Shown here: positions 42,460 to 56,136 of the stretch, piece after piece
Layout: every line of letters starts with the position of its first letter
How positions within the stretch are numbered: the stretch's first letter is position 1
From: Pyricularia pennisetigena
Lineage: Eukaryota; Ascomycota; Sordariomycetes; Magnaporthales; Pyriculariaceae
Length of the DNA stretch: 64,000 nucleotides
Assembly (NCBI RefSeq): GCF_004337985.1
Contig: NW_021940929.1
Span: forward strand, 62,001-126,000
Reading direction: 5' to 3'
Made by a program: the position numbers and the translations under genes
The notes under the pieces: model-generated
Told to the model about the DNA's origin: nothing
Database searches by the model: none
Seen by the model: the letters and a program-made list of their open reading frames with translations, nothing else

Positions 42460-43639
42460 TTTAATCCTTCCATTTGCGTTATTTATATAATAACCGATAT
42501 TTATTTGAGCGGATTATTGAAAGTTACTAAACCTATGGTCGATTTTGACGTTAAAAATAATACGCCAACTCGAACGTTATAAAAAGTTTATATAAAATAA
42601 AAATGGATTTCCAATGGAAAATTAATTTTTTTTTAAAAACAATTCCAATTTTTTATCTTAAAAAACGTTAATTTTTCAAAAATAAAAAGAAAAAGGACAT
42701 TAAAAATCCCCAGTTTTTTTATTTTGGAATTTTATTCATTATAAAAATAATAAAATAATTGATTATTATAAATATAACAAATATTTAAAATAATACCCAA
42801 AAAATATTATATAAAGGAACGCAAAGTTTTTTACGGGGTTTTAACCCTATTAATTGCGTTTTAAAACCGTTATAATATTTATATTTTGGGGTTTTCAAAA
42901 CCCAAACGTACCGTTACCGAATTTAATTGGAATATTTTCGTTGAATGGACAAAACATTTTATCGAAATTAATAAAATAAAAAAATATCACGTTAATATTA
43001 AAATAAATTTAATATTTTATGGAATACTCCTTTTTAATTTCCATATTTGTTTTTTGAATTTAAAATCCCCTATAAATAAAAAAATCGAAAAGAATTGTTA
43101 TTTACGGTTTTTTAATAAATTGGTATTTAAACTGGAATATATATTAATATTTATTATAATATTATATTTTTACCCGAAATAAGAAAATAATTTGGGTATA
43201 AAAATATGAAATAATATTAAGAAACGCAAATAAAGCGTTAAGAATAATCTAACAAGATAATTTTCCAATAAAGAAACCAAAAATTGCGAAAACAAGTAAA
43301 AACGGAAAGGACGGGGAATCGCAAATTGCTTAAAACAATATTTCCTAACGTAAAAATAAGAACAGAATTAGGGGAAATAACGGACATTCCGGCGGAAATT
43401 GGACAAGACGGAAGTTTAACGGAATAAAACGTAAATCCGGGGGGTTCGAAAATTTTAAATATTGGAAAAATCGAAAGAATAAATTTATTAAAAAGCCAAT
43501 CCGATATTACCATTGCGATAATAATACGCATTTTGTCTGTTAATATCCGGAAAAAATTTCGGAATTAAATAAATAACAAACGAAAATTTCGGGCCAATTT
43601 AAAATTGAAAAGGAAATTGAAATTTAAATGGTTAAGGGG

Positions 43640-44420
43640 TAAAAATATAACCGATATGGATATTTCCGAATTTATTTAATTTTTTATTAAAGAAATTAAA
43701 TACCATTATAAATTTTCGTTATACATTATTACGGATATAATTAAATTATCTCAAAATAAATTTTGAAAAAAGTTATATTATAAATTAAATTTTACAAAAC
43801 GCTTATTTATAATATTTTACCCGCAAATAAACGGGTGAATCGAAAAATTTAATCAAATTATCGAATAATATTTTAAATATTACGCAGGAAAATGATAAAA
43901 TATTTTGGCCTAATTTTTATTTATAATTAAATACGTTTTTAATAATATATTCCAGAAAACAATAGGTATATCGCCTATAATAGCGTTTATAAATAAAAAT
44001 AGAAATTTCCATTAAAAATCCGACGACGTATTATTAAAAGGGGGGATAAATGATTATATTAATAATGCAAAATAGGTTTAAAAGCTTTACCAAATTAAAA
44101 GAAAATTTGCGAAAAAAACGGATTTAACTAATAGAATAATATAAAAATATTATAATTATAAACATAAGATTTATAAAGTTTAAACGCAATAATTGGGTAT
44201 AGTTATCCATTTGCAATATTAATCATTAAAGAAGAACGCCAAATTTAAACCCAGATATATTGGATTTTTAAAATTTTATATAACGTAGGGAAATAAACAT
44301 ATTATCTGGTTTTACCAATATAATTTAACAGATTATATAATATTTTCCCAATATAACGTTTCAAACATAAAAGTTTAGGAACCCAAACAAATGCGAAATT
44401 ATGTTTTGCCCAAATTTTAA
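43640..44420 (+). pseudogene. Ty3-type integrase relic
   Basis: Around 43640-44010 the plus strand reads, through stops, MDISEFI-x-FFIKEIKYHY, IITDI (catalytic TD), NKFWKKLYYKLNF, FYPQINGQIEKFNQIIEQY (the YHPQTDGQTERxNQxLEQY block with the catalytic Glu), and TIGISPIIAF (the TTGxSPFxAxYG block). Further on, KFKPRYIGFLKFY and IFSQYNVSNIK resemble the KFxPKYIGPFxV and HPVFHVSxL blocks of the C-terminal part. The GQ codon pair is damaged to a stop, another C-to-T change. Confidence 0.75.
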
Positions 44421-44843
44421 AAACGAAAAAAATTAAAACGTGGAAAAGATTAAAAATATATATATTAAAAATAAAGTTTTTTATTATTTGGTTAATTGCT
44501 TAATTAATTAATTAATTAAATATAATTAATAAATACCCGACAAAAATCTGTTTATAAAAAATAAAATAAAAGAATTTTACAAAAATAATCCAAAAAAACC
44601 AAATTAAAAGGAAAAAATTATTTTAAAATAAAGACGCAGGAGTTAAACGCACGAAACGCAAATAGAAAACTAAAATTCCTCCGAATTTAATTAGTATTAA
44701 TAACGTTATATATAAAAAAAACCTATACCAAATTCCAATTTAATTTTAACGTTTATTGGGCGATTTTGAAAAAATACCAACACGTTTTTTGGAAAATATA
44801 CCAATCGAAAATTAATTTTGTCCAATATTACCAATTAAAAATA

Positions 44844-44873
44844 AACGCGAAACGCGAAACGCGAAACGCGAAA
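44844..44873. repeat. 7-bp tandem repeat (CGCGAAA)n
   Basis: About four units of GCGAAAC in tandem inside the AT-rich relic. Confidence 0.85.
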
Positions 44874-46492
44874 GATTATTTAATTAATAAAAAAACCGTT
44901 ATCACGTTATAAAATAAAATGAAAAAAGATAACGGGGTTTTTATTAAAACAAATAAATTGCAATTTTTCGTTATTACGGAAAACCGTCTGGTCAACGACG
45001 GTTTTGGCGTAAAATTAACAAATAGGTTTTTTTTAAAACGGCAAATTTACGTTTTTTGAATTTTTAATGCGCGTGTTCTAAGTTTAATATAATAATAATA
45101 CCAACCTGAAGAATAAAGGAAATATCCGTAATAAAAAGAATAAACGTAAAAATACCATTAGGGTTTCGAAGCCGATTAATAAAGGGAAAATCAATACGAA
45201 TTTAAATTTAAAAACGTAAAAATAACCATAAAATTCCAAAAAAAGCCCGGTGCAAAATCTCGAATATATTTATTATTAAAACCAAATTATTATTTTTTTT
45301 AACGGGTATAAAATCGCGAAAAAAGATAGATTTCCATTTACGCCATTTTTTATTATTTTTAATAGAATTTTATTTTTTCGAATTTCATATTTATTATTTA
45401 AAAAACGCCGTAATGGGAAAATAAAAACGTAAATCGAAAACCGCTAACGTATAGGACGTTATACGTTATTAAACCGTTTGGAAAACGTAGGGGGTTAATC
45501 GAAAAATATTTTGGGTAAAAACGTTAGGGTTTATTAAATTAAAAAACGTAGTTTTTATAATTCCAAAATAATAATTTTTGGTAATTTTTATTTCGTTTAA
45601 AATATAAAAATAATCGGCTTTATTTTTAAACGGACCAAGTTGGTCCAAACGTTTGCGTTTTTTAGTTTCAAAATATTCGGGAAACCATATAAAATTTACC
45701 AAAATTCCAAACAGTTTTTTAATTTTAACAGGCAAACTTTTGCCAACGTTAAATTAGGCAACGAAATTTATAATATTAAATAAATAAAAAAACCGACGAA
45801 ATTTCCCTTTATAATTGCAATTGCGAAATATACGTTAATTAAACAAATTGTAAAAAAATTAAAAATAAATAAACGCAAAAATAACGCAATTTACCAATTT
45901 GCAAATACGTAAACTTTTTTATAATAAAAATATAATTTATTTATTTTACCCGCTTAAAAAAACGTTTTTCAAATATATTTAAATCCGGGGAAAATTTTTA
46001 TATTTTTAACCATTTTAACAGCGCGACGAATACATTTTATATAAATAATACGCTTATAAATTATATTTATACCAACGGTAATAAAAATAATAATGGGGGA
46101 GCCGCGAACGTTTTTTTGGGTAGGATTTGCTACAAAACCAGGCGCAAAAAATATAATAAAAATAACAAAAATCAATTTAATATAAAAAAGCGCGACCAAA
46201 ACGCAAAAATAACGCGTGCAAAAAATTAACAAAATTTCCTATTAAAAATGGGAAAAAGAATCTGACTAAACATTTTTTTCGTTAAAATTAAAAAGGTAAT
46301 TAACGTATAAACCAGGTGGGGTTTACAAATTGTTAACGTTATAACCCATTTTTTGTAACCAATTACAATATTTACTAATAGGAACCCACGCGAAATAATT
46401 GCGTTTTATTTGCGTTTGTTATAAATTACCCCGCTTTATATCGGATATTATTACCTAAAACGAGGACGCTTTTATTACAAGAAAAATAATTA

Positions 46493-46777
46493 TTACGTGC
46501 AAAATTATTAATATTTAAATATTAACGTATAATTTTAAAGGTTGGGTTCTGTTAAATTTGTAAATTCGCGTTACGTAACCGCAATAAAAACGCCGTTTAT
46601 AAATAGGGGTTTCTAAACCCTAAAAATTGCAGGTTAGTCCTAAATTTTTAAAAATTAATCTTTAGTCTAAATGCTATTTCTATAATGCTATCGTGGATTA
46701 TTATATGCTGTGTTATTACCCTGTATTTTGTTAGTTAACGTGTGCCTAACCTGTACCCAGTCCCCGGTCGTAATAAT
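46493..46777 (+). repeat. 3' LTR of the Ty3-like relic
   Basis: Partner of 42176-42459. It ends at TCCCCGGTCGTAATAAT as does the other copy, after which the flanks differ. Confidence 0.8.
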
Positions 46778-47948
46778 ATAATCCGGGGTCTCAAATTATA
46801 ATATACGTTTTTTAATATACTTATAATATTGGTTATAATTAACAGGTGCAAAAATAATAATTCCTGATTTGCCGAATAAAATAATTTGTATCGCTGGTCC
46901 AGAATAATTAATAAAGTAAATGGGTTATGTTTAATTAATATACTATTACCGCTAGATAAATATAAACTTGATACGTAAGCAGGGGTTGCTTTATTATCTT
47001 AAAGCTAATAAAAAGTCGTTAATTTCTTTTATATAAGGTTTCTAATATATAAAACATATGGGCTTTCGGGCATAAAAACACGGTTAATTAACATGTTAAA
47101 ACGCGGTAAAAGAATTACTTCAACCGCCCGTAAACCACCACTTCCCCCCGTATTATTTACGTAGTATTTTATAGGCGTTTGGGTTTAAAATGGGTTAACG
47201 CTAGTAATATATGCTTTAATATTGAAAACAGGCGTTCAAATCGGTTTTATAATTTGAAAATAAGGTATATAATTTCAGAATATTTTGAAGTAACGTAAAC
47301 AGACTACTTATTAATTTCCAAGGCCACTGCGCACGATGAGAATTTATATTTATTCAAGGATAATAATATATATTAAATTTAAATGTTAAAAGTATTATAT
47401 ATTTACTTTTTTCATACCTGTTCTCAATGCCAATATAAATAAACTATAATTAATATTATTGTTTTTACTTTTATTCCGGAACTTTAATTTAAATTTATTC
47501 CCTACTTTATTTAATTTATAATTTATAATATGTTCGATATATATATAAAAAAATTTTGTTTCAATTTATATAAACTCGGTTTTGTAATTTAATTGTTAAT
47601 AAATCAAGTCTTCTTAACATTAATTATACATCTTGAATTATTTCAAATTTGTATTTCTTCAATATATTGATTTTAACATTTTAACAATATATTAATTTTA
47701 GCATTTTAACATTCCGTGGTTTTTCCTATATAAATTAAAATATATTATAATATTAATATAAATTTTAGTATTAAATAATGCGAATCCCAGCAGGTATTTC
47801 TATCCATTGGTATTTTATTTAATTTTAAAGTTTGGTGGTAATTTTCTTTTATTTATATATTTATTAATATATTTTGCAAAACTATTTTTAATGTTATTAT
47901 TATATTCTAGTCTAATAATTATTCGATGAGCTTGGGCTACTAAATGAC

Positions 47949-48042
<94 letters not shown>

Positions 48043-48229
48043 TATATAATCTTTCAACATATTCTTAAAATTAAATTCAATATATATGCAATATACCAAA
48101 TATTATAAAAATGCCCGAAGATATTTTCTTTATAAGAATTAGGAATGGTATTATATTTGTAATATTATTGCGGATGTTATTATATATGCTTTTTTTAATT
48201 TGAAAGAATATTTTAATTATATTATTAAA
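46778..48229. other. AT-rich stretch between relics
   Basis: No gene recognised. It contains the (TTA)n microsatellite at 47950-48042 and a C-rich island (CCACCACTTCCCCCCG) near 47136-47152. Confidence 0.45.
47950..48042. repeat. (TTA)n microsatellite, about 30 units
   Basis: An uninterrupted trinucleotide array. The minus strand reads as a poly-Asn tract in one frame, which is incidental in this gene-free region. Confidence 0.97.
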
Positions 48230-48234
48230 TTTAC

Positions 48235-48563
48235 TGTCGCGTACTAAACTACCACAACTAGCCCCGATAGGGTGCATTTAAAACTTTAACAAAACGTTTA
48301 GATACATTAAGTTTAAATTAGGTTGAAACCAGTTAGATTATTAGTAACGGTTTTGTTTCCGCGTTTTGTTAAAATTATAACAATTATTTACTTAATATAA
48401 CGCGGTTCTTTATTCGAATACGATTTTGTAAAACATATAATATACTTTTATTTTATTTTTTTGGATTAAACTGGTATTATATAGAAGTTTGTTAGATTAT
48501 ATAAACCCAGCTAAATAAATACATTTACTTAAATAAAGTAAATAAAAAACAACGTTTATAACA
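48235..48563 (+). repeat. 5' LTR of the copia relic
   Basis: Starts TGTCGCGTACTAAAC, ends ACGTTTATAACA (TG...CA). Shares GGATTAAACTGGTATTATAT and ATTAGTAACGGTTTT with the 3' LTR. Confidence 0.9.
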
Positions 48564-50582
48564 GTTATAAACCCGGATAACGTCTAATTTTGAAATTTTA
48601 TATATTGTTTACTTTATAAACAAGTATATAATTTATATATTTAATATATCTTTTCAACATTTGCGATTAAACTCTTTTTTTGCTAATATTTCCGTAAATT
48701 GTATATTTCCCCATTATATTTTATTTTTCCGAAACGAAATTAAATTTACAATTATTATTTTCCACACGTCGAAAGAATGGCCCGAATGGTTTTTGTTTAT
48801 TAACACCGCTGTTAAAAAACGTTTTATTTGGGTCCTAATTAATTTTCTAACCCAAAATACACTCAACCCTACTTATATTGAAACGACCAAAACCCTTTTT
48901 TAAAAACCCCCGGAAAAAAAATTAATAGTGAAAATTGTTAGCATTTGGATATAAATAGCAAATTCGATAAAGAAATGCCAATATACCAAAAGTTCGGAAA
49001 ATGGTACGATAAAACAACGTTTATTTTATTTATTTCCAACCTAATGGAATATTATATCGACACTTCCTCTATAGTTATTAGATTAATAAGAGGGAATTTT
49101 ATAAAACGGGCGAACGTTATAATATAATAAAAATAAACAGCGGATACCTAATTTTTCCTCCGCATTTTTCGATCTTCAATTAACCCCTGGGAAATATAAA
49201 AATAATTATAACGCGCTGTAAATACCGTAATTAATTCGATAAGATTGATTGGAGTACAAGCCCGGAAACCTAGATATAAAATATATCAAAAGAATATATA
49301 TTTGCCAAGATATATAATATGCCGGAAATCCAAAATATAATCGGGGTTACCTACCAATTTATCATCGGTAATTGCGGCGTGAATATCCGTTTCCTAAAAG
49401 GCTTATCAATTTTATAAAATAAATAAATTTATAACTATAAAAAAACCATTTATGGACGTGGAAAAATATTTGAGAATTTTCAGAACCGACGTATAATGAA
49501 AGATTAATAAATTAATTAAATACACGTCCGATTCCGATATTTATAATAGTAGGGAAAAAATGGTTGGCAAAGAAATCCAAACGAAAACAATTTAAGCCAA
49601 AAAAATAATATAAAAATATAAATACCCATATAAAAATACCGACGATAAAAAACATTATTAAGAACCAAAAAACTGCGACAAATTTAATTGGGTTTCAACA
49701 AATACGAAAAAAACAGAAAGAGTCGAAAAAATTGAAAAACATTAATTTAAATCCCGACGAAAAAACACAGTTTCCAAAAATTACTAAAATCCAAAAATTA
49801 TCAGCAATTTCGCCAAAATTTGGTACGAAAATCTTTTTTTACAAAAGATTCTAACGGGGATTTTTAATTTGTAAAAGAACTCGGGGATATAAAAAGATCT
49901 TGAACAAATTCCGAACAAATTTATAAATTACGCAATTATATTATATAATATGATTACAATACCGGAAATAATAATTGGAATATTCGCCATTAAAAAAAAC
50001 ACCCACTCTTTCGCCAATAATATTATTAGCGGAAACGCGATATACGTTGTTCATTTAATATTATCAATCGACGAAAAAAAGGTTTTATCCAGCAAATATT
50101 AAGAATTTAATTGCAACCGGTGCATTTACGCTGCAAATGCAAAAATATAACCGCAAAACCTTTAATGGATTTTTTGATAAAAGGGATTTAATTTTGAAAA
50201 AGATTGCATTAATTCTAGAATTCTACTCTAATATAACGTCCGAAATATTAATTAATAAATATAAATTATGGTTTTGTAATTACGATTTGGTTTTAAAATA
50301 CGGCCCAATCCACGCTAATACGTTAAGTTTACCTTGAAAAAAGTTAAAAGGTTTACCGCTTTTCGAATATAAACCAATACCGCACAGTTTTTCTATTTTT
50401 CCAACCTCAATTTTTCTTTTCGGAAAGAAAAATTATTATTATAACGGTTATATAAAATATAATAAAACAGTAAAAAGGAATTGTTAATTAATATAATAAA
50501 TTTGTAAACTAAAAATAAAAAAAAAACGCGCATTTGGTATTTACGCGTTGATTATTTGGAATAATAAACGGTGGGACGGTGA

Positions 50583-50819
50583 ATGAAAAACGCGGAAAAA
50601 ATAAAAATTCTGGGCGATATTTGTCTAATTTGCGAAAATTGCTCGCAAATATACGCAAAACGAATAGTTTTACGGCGAACCCCAAAGCATTGCCCATATA
50701 AATTATTTTGGGAAATATTTGGGAATTATATATATTACCCCGAAGGATATAACGGAACAAAAAATTTGCTAATAACTGAGAATATTATTTGCGGATTAAT
50801 TTATATTATTTTTATATAA
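50583..50819 (+). pseudogene. Copia integrase N-terminal relic
   Basis: The frame reads ILGDICLICENCSQIYAKRI, VLRRTPKHCPYKLFWEIFGN, then PEGYNGTKNLLITENI. This parallels the GAG-pre-integrase/integrase start of fungal Ty1/copia: CxxC zinc residues, RRTPK, an (I/V)D(I/L)xGP position now IFG, and EGYDGxKYxLxxTDDY. Catalytic positions are lost. Confidence 0.75.
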
Positions 50820-52385
50820 TCCCGTTTAGGTTTTGAATTTTTTGATACTATTAGAAATTTTGAAAAATGGGTTTAGAGGTAATACGGTTGTTTAATTTGC
50901 AGAATACGGAGCGATATAAACCCGGTTATAATATTATACGAATTCCAAAACCTGAAAAAATACGAAATTTGGACAAAAGAAATTAAATTAATATTTTATT
51001 TTGCAATTAATATTTCAATTTGCAAATATATATAAAACAAGCGGGAAAACTCAACGAGCAAACCAGGAAATATAATTCAAAACCCTAATAATAATGTTTG
51101 GTAAATATTTTGCCAATAATTTATAAATAAAAACGGCGAAAACGGCCGTTTAATTATATAATAGGTTATCTCGCGCAAAGCTTAAATTTAAATTACCCAT
51201 CTGAACTTTTAATTAATAAATAACCACGTATTTTCAAACCATTTATAATTATTGTAAATTAACGCGGAAAGGCCGAACGAAAGAAATATAAATAAATATA
51301 AATGTTTATAATATAACGTAATTATAAAAGGATATAAAATTTAAATAATAAATAAAAAACAATTACAAAAGCCAAACCGCAAATATTATAAAATTAACGT
51401 ACAATTATGTTTTGGTTATTTTATAAAATACGTTTTAAATACCATTTACCGAATTTGGGTCCCAATTTTATATCGCGTAATTACAATTCGCGACGTAACG
51501 TTTAACAAATTACTATTTTTCAGTTTTATAAACGGAAAAATAATTCTCTTTCCAACATAATCCAATTTACCGTCGATAAATTAAATAAAGGAAGTAAGAA
51601 TATTTACAACGATCGGGATTTCGCCGGATTACCCGTCGAAAAAAAATACAATTGTTTTTATAATCGCGGAACGGATATTAGGAAAAAGCCGAAAAATAAA
51701 TATTGGTTTTAAAACCCCAAAAACTACATTTAGACTTTTTAAAGGTCCGGAAAAAGGAATTTTAAGCGAGAATATTTCCGGAAATTAGCACCGTAATATA
51801 GGCCATTATACCGTTAACAAACAGTAAAACCATTTCCATTATTATAATAAAACTATCCACCAAAAACTTAAATAAATATAAAAATCCCATTTCAAACCGC
51901 ATTAAAACGCCGCGGTGAATTAACAAAATCCGCAAATAAATAATAATATCCGCTAATAAAAAAAGATAATCGATATAACGACAAAATATAAACTATATTT
52001 GCAATATTTGCGTATATAAATAAACCAATTGCGGAGCGGGATTGGCAAAATTTTGCGGAAATTATAAATTATAACCCGAAGTCCGACAATATATAAATTA
52101 TAATATATAGTATTTTCGGGGTTATTATCAATTTTTTCAAAAAAAGCCAATTAATTCCAAAGAATAAAAAAAACAGGTCTTAATATATATAACGCGGAAA
52201 GTTTTAAATATCCGAACAACCTTACGCCAATATTTCAAAATTATAAAATTATATTCAAATATCTATTAGAAAACGATTTCAAATACGCGACAAACGAAAG
52301 AAATGGGTAGTTTTAACATTAAAGATTTTTACAAAAGAATTCTATTTATAAAATACCCGGAAAGAACTAAATTTATATTATTAAA

Positions 52386-52560
52386 ATGGTTTTTGTATAC
52401 GGATTTAAACAGGACGGTTACGTAATTAAATGCGACTCGGAGTCGCATTAAATATAATTTAAAAAAAATTACAACTGGAAATATATATGCGACGATTTTC
52501 GCCGTTAAATTATTTCGCACGGTATTAGTAACAATTGCGGAACGAAATATGTAAAGAAAA
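52386..52560 (+). pseudogene. Copia reverse transcriptase relic
   Basis: MVFVYGFKQDGYVIK (like KWVFxYKFDxDGYLxK) is followed in a shifted frame from 52471 by TTGNIYATIFAVKLFRTVL and TIAERNM, the TTGDIYAxTLAxKTFRxLLA block that opens copia RT. The catalytic region downstream is too decayed to read. This confirms both superfamily and plus orientation. Confidence 0.8.
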
Positions 52561-55394
52561 TAAATAAATGTAAAAAAACCTATTTTATTACCAAATTTAT
52601 TCAAAACCAAAAATCAATATATTATTATTTAGCCCCAGGGTATAAGAAACAGGCAAATTTATACTTTTACTAACAATTTTATATAATATAACAAAATTGG
52701 TTTTATTATAATATTAGCGTTGTTCCAACATTTTCCACAATTTTGGCCTGGAACCCAACGTAAAAAAACATGTTTGTTCAATTTCAAAAATTATAAAATT
52801 ATTATTATTTTTTACATTAAAAATATTTTTAAAATATATTATAAAAAGGATAAAAATAGGGGGAAAAACTTTTTGCATCCATTTTAAAAAAATACGATTT
52901 CACGCCAATTAAGAATTTGCAATGGTTTTTAAAAATAGAAACTATTCGGAACCGATAATAACAGTATATTTATTTTGTATATAATTTATATATAAAGAAA
53001 TTGGCGTAAAAATACAAATTGCACAAAATATACAAATCTTTTCCCGCAATACCGCATTTTGTTACGAAATTATTCCCAAACCAGGGCGAACCCGGAAATA
53101 AATAATTTATCCGAATATATTAAGAGGAAATAAGAAGTTTAATATATATAACCGTAGCAATCCGCCTTAATATTATATTCGCCGGTTCAAAATTATCCAC
53201 GCATTTGACTAATTTATTACAAAAATATATCAATACGGCAAATTAAATTATAAGTTACCTTTTTTAGACGCGTTTTTTAATAATTTGTTTTGGATTATAA
53301 AAAATCCACGGATCTTTGGTGGTCGCGTCTAATATATTATTTACAAATTATATTAAAATTACACGCGATTTACAAAATTTTGTATTTATAATCGGCGGTG
53401 GTCCAATTTATTAGAAATTTTTAAAATAAATAATAATTTCTTATTCTATCCACGGAATTTTAATTGCTAATTTTGGGTTTAACCGCAACACAAATGTTTG
53501 CGTTCGAAAAACTGTTAAATAAATTAAATTTAAATATTTCCGGTGCAATTAAAACATTTTGTAATAATATATATAAATAATTTGGGTCGTAATAGGATAA
53601 AATGAAAGAATTTTAACAAAATTGAAATATATTAATATATAAAATATAAAAGTAAGGTAATTAATTTAAAATCGAAAAATTGCGGTAGAATATTTACCAA
53701 CGAATTTTATATCTGCGGACGGATTAATAACAATATTTACCCGGTAATAATTCGAATGTTTTTGAAGATTATTAAATTTGTATAACGTATTAAAAATATA
53801 AACAAGGAAAACAAAATTTATTAAGTTTATATATCCGTAATCGCGGAATTTCTGTTACTTTTACCGCGCAATTGCTACGGCTATTATATATTTATTATAC
53901 TTAAAATAAATTTAATTATATATAATATATATAACAAGCTTTTTTTTAAAAAAATATATTCTTTTTTTATCGGAAATTGCTAAAAATTAAAACATGGGAC
54001 CAATTGCGGCGCATTTTATATTTTTGCGCCGCAAAACGGTATTATAATTTAAAAAAATAAACAAAAACGCCCTGCTAAAATTCTACCCGAAAACACCCAA
54101 ACCGTCCGAAAAAAATGGGAAAGACCTTTAAATTTCAACTTTAAAATTATTAAATTCTAAAAAAATTCTTTTCCGCAAAACTACCTGAAATACGTGTTTT
54201 AAACTTTTACCGGTAGCGAAAACCGCCAAATTTTGGTCTGATTTAGCGAAAGATTGTTGATTTTTGCTGCCGCGATTAAGAATAAATAATTAATAACGTA
54301 TTTGGGTAATGTTTTTCCGGCGAATTGCGGTAACAATAACAATTATAAAGCGCAAATTTAACGGATTAATTGGTTAATATAAAATCGCGGCGGAAAAAAA
54401 TGGTTTGTTCCGTTTATATTGGTTCGCATTTGCGATACCCGTTGCGACAATTCCAACATTTTATTTTGTTATTTTTATTTAATTTTCCCTCGTAATTATA
54501 ATACGCCGGTTTATTATAATTAATAATACGTATAATTAGCAACAATTTTCAAAAACGCGTTTACCGGCGCGTTTCGCCGTATTAAAACCCGCGTTTACAA
54601 AATAATAATAAATTTGGTTAATTTCGCGCCAATGAAATTAAAAATCGAATTTAATCTTATAATTTGCGCCGCAATATTTTGGACGGCAAACTTGGCCCGA
54701 ATTTTTTTTAGTTCGGTAACGCGACGTTTTTCGCGTTTTTTCATTTATTTTATTAACGAATATTTATTTCCAAAAAAATATTTGCAAAATTTCTTAATTA
54801 ACAAAATTAATACAGATTAAATTTAAAACTGAAACATTAATTTACCTTTTTATATTCGTCCAAAAAATTCCAATTTTTAGGCGATTTTGTTTCGGTTGAA
54901 AACTTTCACTTTCTTCCGCAATTCGGATATAAATTCGAAAATTCCGGAATTTCCGCCCGCATTTTATTAAAAGATATTATTTTAAGCCGAATTAGCAATA
55001 ATATAAGATATTTGCGGCGAAAAAACCCAAAACAATCCGCGATATTATATTTGTAAACCAAAACGGGTTAACAATATTAAATTATAATAAATTTAATTGC
55101 GAGATTAATTTACGTATTGTAAACGCCAAAACGACGGTGCAATTGGTAAAATCGCGTTATAATAATACCAGATCGCCCGAAATATTCAAAAAAAAACTTA
55201 TTAAACCAAAATTATATCGCAAATAATTAAAAAAAGGTATTTAAACGGTCGCAAATTTTTCAAAATTATATTTGTTTACATTTTTAATCCCATATTTCCT
55301 TTATTATATAATGTTTATTTTATTTTTAATTTTTATTATCTCCGGCGGTAGTCCGAAAAATCGGATCCGGTATTCGCGCGTCGGATCGGTGGTA

Positions 55395-55724
55395 TATTGC
55401 GTATTAAACCACCGCAATTAACCCCAATAGCGTATATTAAAACTTTTAACAAAAGGTTTGACCAAATTAAATTTTAATTAGGCTAAAACCAGTGAATTTA
55501 TTAGTAACGGTTTTATTTCCGCGTTTTATCAAAAATATAATAGTTATTTATTTAACATAATGCGCTTTTCTCTTCGGACATAATTTTGCAACGCGTATAA
55601 TACTTTTTTACTTTATTTTCCTAGGATTAAACTGGTATTATATGGAAATTTGTTCAATTATACAAACCCAGCTAGATAAATATATTTATTTAGATAAAAT
55701 AAATAGAAAATAACGTTTATAATA
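55395..55724 (+). repeat. 3' LTR of the copia relic
   Basis: Partner of 48235-48563. It begins TATTGCGTATTAAAC and ends ACGTTTATAATA; both termini show G-to-A or C-to-T change from TG...CA. Confidence 0.9.
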
Positions 55725-56136
55725 TTTACTACTTAAAATATATCCCGAATAGATTATATTATTAACTTTTTCTAATCCGACTAAATTATATATTAAATTA
55801 TAATTATTTTTAATATATATATATATAACAAATATCTCAAGAATTGGTGTCGTGTTATTTTAAAAGTCTAAATGCCAAATAATATAATAAAACACTACAA
55901 TTTTGCATACTAATTTTTAAATTATTAGCAAATTTTATATAATATATATTAACCCATTTATTCAAACCTAATTTTATTTTCTATATATTTTAATCACGGT
56001 AATTATTATTAAAATAAAACTATAAATATTTTAGTAAATCCTAGTTGAAAATATTAACAAATAAATTTTTAATAATTATAGATTATAATATATTTGTATA
56101 ATTTTTAATTGGTTAAAGTCGAGTATAATACTTTTA

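Larger units (their letters stand above)
42176..46777 (+). mobile_element. RIP-degraded Ty3-like LTR retrotransposon relic
   Basis: Two direct repeats of about 285 bp (42176-42459 and 46493-46777) bracket about 4 kb that includes an integrase relic on the plus strand. The 4-kb interior is too short for a full gag-pol, so internal sequence has been lost or is unrecognisable. AT content is very high and stops are frequent. Boundaries are within about 10 bp. Confidence 0.75.
48235..55724 (+). mobile_element. RIP-degraded Ty1/copia retrotransposon, 7.5 kb
   Basis: LTRs at 48235-48563 and 55395-55724 are flanked by a perfect 5-bp target duplication TTTAC (48230-48234 and 55725-55729). The plus strand shows, in order, gag-like sequence (TSKEWPEWFLFINTAVKKRF, 48757-48816), integrase zinc/core sequence (50583-50819) and copia-type reverse transcriptase (52386-52560), the integrase-before-RT order of Ty1/copia. 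Stops are everywhere. Just after the 5' LTR, GTTATAAACCCGG looks like a G-to-A decayed primer site complementary to the initiator tRNA-Met anticodon arm, as used by copia-type half-tRNA primers; this last point is inference. Confidence 0.88.

Noticed and set aside
47815..48099. Minus-strand frame with a poly-Asn tract
   Set aside because: It is the (TTA)n microsatellite read in one frame within a gene-free AT-rich block.
52430..52450. Perfect short palindrome AATGCGACT-CGG-AGTCGCATT in the copia RT relic
   Set aside because: A 9-bp stem in low-complexity decayed sequence is not convincing as a functional site; no second copy seen.
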